A stretch of 64,000 nt of DNA from Micropterix aruncella (lineage: Eukaryota > Arthropoda > Insecta > Lepidoptera > Micropterigidae), in contig OX155957.1 of the NCBI GenBank assembly GCA_944548615.1, forward strand, positions 29,038,935 to 29,102,934. Direction: 5' to 3'. The notes below the pieces were generated by a model. That model was not told where the DNA came from and did no database searches. It worked only from the letters and a program-made list of their open reading frames with translations. Positions 58,196 through 64,000 of the stretch are shown here, piece by piece; the stretch's first letter is position 1, and every line of letters begins with the position of its first letter. Both the position numbers and the translations under genes were made by a program.

Positions 58196-58995
58196 TACAC
58201 ACATGCCGTCGTGTTGGGCCGAAATGACATTGTGAAAATTTCGGTTAGAATATCTCATATACAAGCTATACTAATAATGTTACGTTTTATACAAATATTA
58301 ACGCTATCTGTTGGCCCCAACCCCGCCCTTAGCCGAGAAACGAACCACGCCGCTTGAGGCAGTTGCATGGAATCAAACCGGCGGTTCATCAGCCGACCGA
58401 GAGAGGGCGCCCATCGATTTTATTTATGGAATTATTACTCAGAAGAAATCAGTACTTGCCGGGAAAGTTTTGGGGTGACACAAAAGATTCGTTTATTTCA
58501 TGTTATTCGTATAGCTTGCGGACTATAAAGCGCATGTAACACCTGGTATTTAATTATAAAAGTTTATTAGAACATATTTAATTTGAACAGTTGCTACTTT
58601 GCTAGGATAATTAAATGGATTTTACCCGGTTGTTCACTTGTAAACTGTATCCAATCTTGTCCTGTACTCGTAGGTAGTTAAATATACTTATAGTCAATTT
58701 AGTTTACACTCTTATTATTCCAGTTTTTTGAAACACCCCATAGGTGTAGAATAGAAAGAAACAGTTACTATAATTTACATGTTTACCGATTTTTTGATAC
58801 CGTCAAACTCGTAGAGTATCATTAAATTCATATTTTTTAAATCGTTAATTATTTATTTATTTGTTTACTAAAACCATACAATATAACAGAATAACTATCC
58901 AAATCGATGTAAAGTAATCTGAACTTAGATAATACTTAAAAAACACATACGAAAAAATATCAAATATTAAAACAATTCAGATGTAAACTATTCTC

Positions 58996-59324
58996 ATCAA
59001 TGCAATTTAGAGCACATTTCTAAGTGGGCCAAAATGAAGGGAATAATTATAAGCCCGTCAAATTTTACTCTATTTATATTAGCGGACGCTAATTATTATC
59101 ATCGATAAATCCAACCAGTTTAACCACTCTTATAAAACGATGATAATGCCATAGGGTATTCTAGAGTAATCTTCAACTCCAGAGTGTAAGAGTGGTAAAG
59201 TGGTTGGGTTTATCGATAATATTAATTTGTGTCCTCTAATTGTAATAGAGTGTGATTTTGACGGTTGTATAATCACTCCATGAATTTCGGCCTATTTGGA
59301 AATGTGCTGTAAATTTGCATTGAT
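58996..59324. mobile_element. Fold-back MITE
   Basis: ATCAATGCAATTTAGAGCAC is mirrored by GTGCTGTAAATTTGCATTGA. Pairing continues through ATCGATAAATCCAACCAG and its inverse, so nearly the whole 329 bp is one inverted repeat around a ~60-bp centre. Confidence 0.75.
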
Positions 59325-59399
59325 AAGGATAAAAGCGGAGAGGAGATTACTAGGTCTAGAATGAGTGTAGGTTTGCAAGTAATCAGCGTATAGAGACCT

Positions 59400-59600
59400 G
59401 AAGACAACCTACGGCTCTCGATCCCTGATCACAGTGGTGATTTCTACTCGAACTCCTTCTACGTACATGGAGCCCGTCTCTGGAATGCTTCACGTAAACA
59501 TGTAGGGACAGCGCCGAGTTTGTAATGTTTCAAACATAGGCTCAAAGAACACGCACTCATACATTTCTCTCGTTTCCTCCCCTTCCCCTTCTCTGCTTCA
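59400..59600 (+). pseudogene. Jockey/R1-like LINE C-terminal remnant
   Basis: A frame at about 59428 reads DHSGDFYSNSFYVHGARLWN, then after one stop CFKHRLKEHALIHFSR. GARLWNxLP...FKxRLKEHxL is the usual C-terminal motif of these LINEs. Confidence 0.6.
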
Positions 59601-60560
59601 TTATAGGTTTATTGCTATTAAGAAATATAATTTATGTTTCATTTTCTGCTGTGTACCGATATTTTTAAATACCTATTCCTACCATACAGAGTGAAATGAC
59701 CCTTCTATTAAAAGTTATATATTTTACGATGTATTGCGAAAACCATACCAGTTGGTATGATTTGAAGAAAACATTTTTTCTTCAAATCTTTATTACAAAT
59801 TGTTTATTTATTAAAATAAAATAAAATATATAATTACATAAAAATGAGAAAGAAAAAATTAAACAATTCAAGAAATTCCAAAATTTTGGTTTAAATATTA
59901 TGAAAATTTTATTTATGCTCACCGCATATTTTGCAAATTATCACACTGAATTCTAAATAATTCTTTACTTTTTACTAACTTTACTTTTACACACACTTAT
60001 ACTGAATTCTGAAAACTTTATCTACGTTATTTATTATTTCCAATAATTTCAAATATTTTGAATTGGTCGACATTTTTTTGGTAAAACTTATCAGTACAAT
60101 AACGAAAAAACAATTAATAAGTCATAAAATAGCTTTATAACTTGAAATGTTCAAACTACAATTCTCGCTCAGAGTAGACTGCAATTTATAATTTTACGAA
60201 TATGACGCAATATCACCCATTACAAATTTGATGCAATACAGTAAAATAGATGATGCGATAGCGAAAATATGTAGTTAAAATTAGACTTTTTCTCGGGATA
60301 AAAGTAGTCCAGAGATGAGGCAATATTGACGAATCGTTCGATTCTATATTCCGGTAAAAGTAGTGAAATCGATGGTGATTTGATGATGTTATATTTTCAG
60401 GAAATTCCAGAAAAGTGTATTAAAAGGATCATTTGTACCCTGACGTTAGTTCTAGTGTTAATGTTAGATACATTTGACACGAGCTGCGTTTAAAAGTTAT
60501 TTTAATAATAGTTTTATCTTTGTTTTACCGCAAAACATGTTTTCACATTAGGTATTTTTT

Positions 60561-60835
60561 TTAATTTGTTGAGTGGGGCTTTTCTAAGGTCTTTATGAGC
60601 CTTGTAACACTGCGGCCATTGCTGATCTGTTGTGTTCGCCACCTACTATAGTTCTGCGCTACGCCTGGTGTCTTAAGATGGTGGTTTAAGAACAGCAGCA
60701 GGCTTTTGGCGCCAAATTGTTTTACCTCCTCAGGTTGGAGGTAATGACCACCCAAGTGGGTGTGTCTTTTACGCATCAGCGGGCCACATGAGGTGCTAGG
60801 GAGTTTCCTCTGCTCCCTGGCAGAACCCACATTAG
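60561..60835 (-). pseudogene. I-clade-like LINE 3' fragment
   Basis: Minus frame: CGPLMRKRHTHLGGHYLQPE, then EVKQFGAKSLLLFLNHHLKT. It is the same family as 22142-22610, here with an undisturbed 3' end. Confidence 0.7.
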
Positions 60836-61834
60836 GTTAAGGTTAGCTGTAAGATATGGCTTTAATGCAATAGGCTCTTCGTTTGTTTAATCAAAAAAGG
60901 CGTTTTATTATTATTATTAATAATTACATTCACTATGGTATTGATGAACATTGAGAACAAAAGAGGAGATAACTCTCTTCGTTTTGGGACGCCCGCAGCA
61001 AGGCCAGACATGTCAGATGTAGACAGGACAGCGATATGCATACAAGTAACTTGGATTTTTGTAAGGCCTGCCTCTGTCTAATAAAATTGTTAAAAACTTA
61101 TATGGCCTTCTTCCTATGGTATTGTCACCGCTATTAAAATCTGTATACTTGCATCGCCGTCTGTCGAGCCATTTAAGAAAGCTTGCGTCATATAAAGTTA
61201 TTAAATAGTGATGCAGCCCATGTTGTTTGGGCCGTTTGGGAAGACAAGCCTATCTTATCGCATTTGATTATCTTTTGATCATTGGAGGGTGATCAGGTGG
61301 TTGCCCTTCAAAATAATTAATTGCGTTGGTCTTGGATACGTCGATTGATTTTATTACTTACCATTCCTCCTAGTCGTTATATTTAATATCAATCTTTCCA
61401 CTACATACCAACCAGATTATTATTTATTTCTTATGCTGTCTGCCTGTCTTATTTTGAATTTACCCCCATAACGTCATTTGTATAGCTGTAGTAGTTATGA
61501 AAGAAAAAAATCTGAAATATTTGTTCAGCAGTCACAGCTATCAAGTTGTAATGGCTATATTATACGAATGACATTTAAGAATAAAAACAGCGTCTGGTAT
61601 GGTACATTATTATAATTTATATAGGGGGTAACATTAAATTAGCATTCGCACTATTCCAATGATTAAGATGTAGTGAATAAATAAAATATTAAATTTTGTA
61701 TCTTTCGTCACGTAGCGCGTCGCGTGACATTTGCGATTTTGTAACTAATTGCTATTTACCTTTGTTTATTCTTTAAATGATTACTCAAATAGAGATCCAG
61801 TACTATATATGTTGTCTCATTAGGTAATGAGTTA

Positions 61835-62070
61835 ACCCTTTGAGGACCATAAGCTTTTCGGCAGAGTATGGACATTTTTGATACATAAAACTGTTAACGG
61901 GAGATGTACTATAAATAACATGCTCGTCGAGTTTTGTGAAAATTGGTTCAATAGATTTTGTATAAATTGTTGGGACATAGCATAAGTGTCCCTGTGGTCC
62001 ATAAAGATGGAAAGTTACAACTTTTTCCAAAATTTTTTTTTTTTTAAAATCATTTAACCCAGAAATCAAA
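61835..62070. repeat. Possible piggyBac-type terminus
   Basis: TTAACCCTTTGAGGACCATA resembles a TTAA-flanked piggyBac end, but no matching right end was found nearby. Confidence 0.25.
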
Positions 62071-62224
62071 CGCACTAAAAGACAAAAAATCAAATTGAAT
62101 AAATTGCCATAAATATTTTATTTATTTATTTTAAATCATCAGAGTTCGTTAGTCATTTGCGATGTTAAAAGAAATATATTACGGTATATTTCAAAATTTT
62201 ATTTATTTAAATAGTATCAAAACC

Positions 62225-62510
62225 CTTAGACTTAGCGCTTAACATAAAAAGTGCTGAGTGCGCTGCGCCAAATAGCGGCAATTAAAATATATCGAATATT
62301 GTATATTCGCGATATTTTTACCTGCTGCTAGAATGCTCAGCGCGCTCAACGTTTGTCAAACTTTTATTCACAAGTTAGGTTGTTAAAAAAAAAGAAAAAT
62401 AAAATATTTATTTTATTTTTTTCACAAATTATATAAAAGTTACTTATATGCTCGTATAGATTCACGCACTTCAAGGACGACGGTAATAAAACACTCACGG
62501 TGTATTAATA
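62225..62510 (-). repeat. Family G-related MITE fragment
   Basis: CACTTCAAGGACGACGGTAA with AATAAAACACTCACGG resembles the right end of the 54-55 kb element. AGTGCTGAGTGCGCTGCGCC and GCTCAGCGCGCTCAACG form an internal inverted pair around ATATCGAATATTG. Confidence 0.45.
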
Positions 62511-62559
62511 AGGTTTCTGGATGTTGTGTTCATCCTAGTATTGTTGGAAGCAGTGGCGG

Positions 62560-62775
62560 TAGATTTGCTGCAGTATTGTAGTAGTAGAAGAGGAAGTAGC
62601 AGGGGGCGGAAGGGACGGATGGGGCGGAGGCGCCGGAGGCGGCGGAGGCAGCGGAGAAAGCGGAGGAAGAAGAAGAAGAAGAATCCTCTTCCTCGCCCGG
62701 ATTTGTCCCGACTTACCCTACTCATTCCGCACCTCCGCCCGGAATCGCTTCGACTAACACTACTCATTAAATACT
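62560..62775. repeat. Purine-rich GGA/GAA minisatellite and C-rich repeat
   Basis: GGAGGCGGCGGAGGCAGCGG grades into a (GAA)n run, then TTACCCTACTCATTCCGCAC, shared with 31.3-31.4 and 32.2 kb. The Arg/Lys-rich frame through it is an artefact. Confidence 0.65.
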
Positions 62776-63689
62776 TCAGGTGTAGTACTTGTAGGTCTAT
62801 TTCCTTTGAAGCTAAACCATTCTAGATAAGGCAGAATAAGTACACACGGAAGAAGAATATTATCGGAGAAAGAGGAATATTTTCGCCATCTTTTGCATTT
62901 TTATATAGGCTGATTACGTCCCAGAAATGATATGAAGAAATTAGAATGCCATATAATAGTATAATACAATACAAAACAATCAACTACACCAGTAGATAAG
63001 AATTCCTATACTTGGATGCGGCACAAAATGAAATGCTAAAAATGTTATTATTAAAACATATCTATCATGATAGATGTCATGGCTGTAATATTATATGCAA
63101 TATTACATACATACAAATTATTAAAATATACTAATGTGATTTAATAGTCAGGGAAAAAAATATATTAAAATAGAAATGCCAATTCTGTGTAGTTTATAAA
63201 AATAAAATATTATATTAATAATCCACCAATATGCCTTCGTACTTTTTAAAATGAAAAATGTAAAATAAATTATATGATAATTAGAACGTCAGCTATCATA
63301 GCCCTAATATGTTTATTTATTTTTTATTTTTTAAATAATCAGCATGGCAAATAAAATCAGAAATTTTAAACTACATTATACCATAAATTGGGTTTTTCTA
63401 CCAAATTATTTACAATTATCTTTTTAAATTGATCCACTTCAAGGCTTTTGATTTGCTCTGAAATCTTATTATCGTAACACAATTTTTGGTCAATAATTTT
63501 GATGTCTGTAACGCACTTTCCTAAGTCTCTGTCGGTTTATGTGGAGATTGGATTTAGTCCTTGTATCGTGATGATGAAAATCACTATTCACAGTCATATT
63601 TTCTATTAGTTTACTTGAACATTTAAGCTCCTAATTATTATTTATTTAAACCCGTATACTAAATTAAAATTGACGTCTTTATGTATATA

Positions 63690-63991
63690 ATGGGCTCGAT
63701 TGCGTTTCTTCGTGAACTAAAATCGGAAATTAGTCCGTGTGAACGAGACAGGGCAATACGCTGGAGCAGAGTGTGAGATGACCGGTTGTCACTATTTCGC
63801 ATTAAAACTGCCCGCCAAGGTCAAATCTTACACCGCACGAAATATGCTCGAATTTATTCGGGCGAGTATAGCTCGGCAGGTAGTATTTATCGACGATCGT
63901 TCGTTACATATTCCGCTCTTACGTATTGCTGTGTCTCGTTCGCTTGGACTAATTTTAGTTTTAGTTCACAAAGAAACGCAATCGGGCCCAA
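63690..63991. mobile_element. MITE, copy 3 of the ~300-bp family
   Basis: Nearly identical to 31619-31920, with ends TGGGCTCGATTGCGTTTCTT and AAGAAACGCAATCGGGCCCA; the complementary ends are clearer here. Confidence 0.85.
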
Positions 63992-64000
63992 TATTAAAAT

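Noticed and set aside
62526..62825. Arg/Lys-rich ORF
   Set aside because: Product of the GGA/GAA minisatellite.

Overview
This is a repeat-choked piece of an insect nuclear genome, about 35% GC. It has introns, microsatellites and dozens of decayed transposons, and no operons. A lepidopteran is the best guess, because of the LINE/SINE tails with a TGTAAGAGATTGT core ending in CAATAAAG-like motifs, and the microsatellite-associated short repeats. This is an inference from style, not a species call.

Two host genes can be supported, arranged head to head. On the minus strand at 28442-28690 is the first coding exon of Liprin-alpha (an active-zone scaffold), with a CpG-rich presumptive promoter/5'UTR at 28691-29060. 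No further liprin exon was recognised, so 1-28441 is presumably its first intron. On the plus strand a complete four-exon TMEM183 gene (F-box-like membrane protein, 363 residues) can be assembled from 32844-32889, 34279-34756, 36162-36435 and 40816-41109, with clean splice sites and consistent phases.

The rest is mobile DNA. Several elements can be delimited by terminal repeats plus target-site duplications (TSDs): PIF/Harbinger elements (63-548, 11617-12433, 18033-18743, 29950-30402, probably 23226-24092), a Tc1 element (43594-45767), a piggyBac-type MITE (39826-40130), RTE LINEs (3698-4179, 41916-42580), an I-clade LINE (49656-50731) and several MITEs. Remnants of mariner, hAT, Jockey/CR1-like LINEs, Penelope and a tRNA-derived SINE are also present.

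The most unusual component is a GC-rich, tail-less, non-coding repeat of about 660 bp, called family A here. At least ten copies or fragments occur, mostly in 0.5-21 kb. They are flanked by 13-17 bp TSDs, are inserted into one another in opposite orientation at the same internal site on two occasions, and show compensatory base changes in a 5' stem. It looks like a structured RNA retroposon that I cannot match to a named family.

Stretches where I see nothing assignable beyond AT-rich or unclassified DNA: 1214-1958, 2473-3013, 4190-4390, 7064-8760, 10120-10690, 12911-13244, 13660-14250, 15180-15560, 17276-18030, 20580-21830, 22620-23220, 25020-25540, 26300-26640, 26710-26975, 27610-28440, 30720-31090, 32170-32700, 35050-36160, 36860-37880, 41110-41340, 45950-46400, 47216-47610, 51460-51890, 53260-53610, 55160-58000, 58200-58990, 59610-60550, 60840-61830, 62820-63690.
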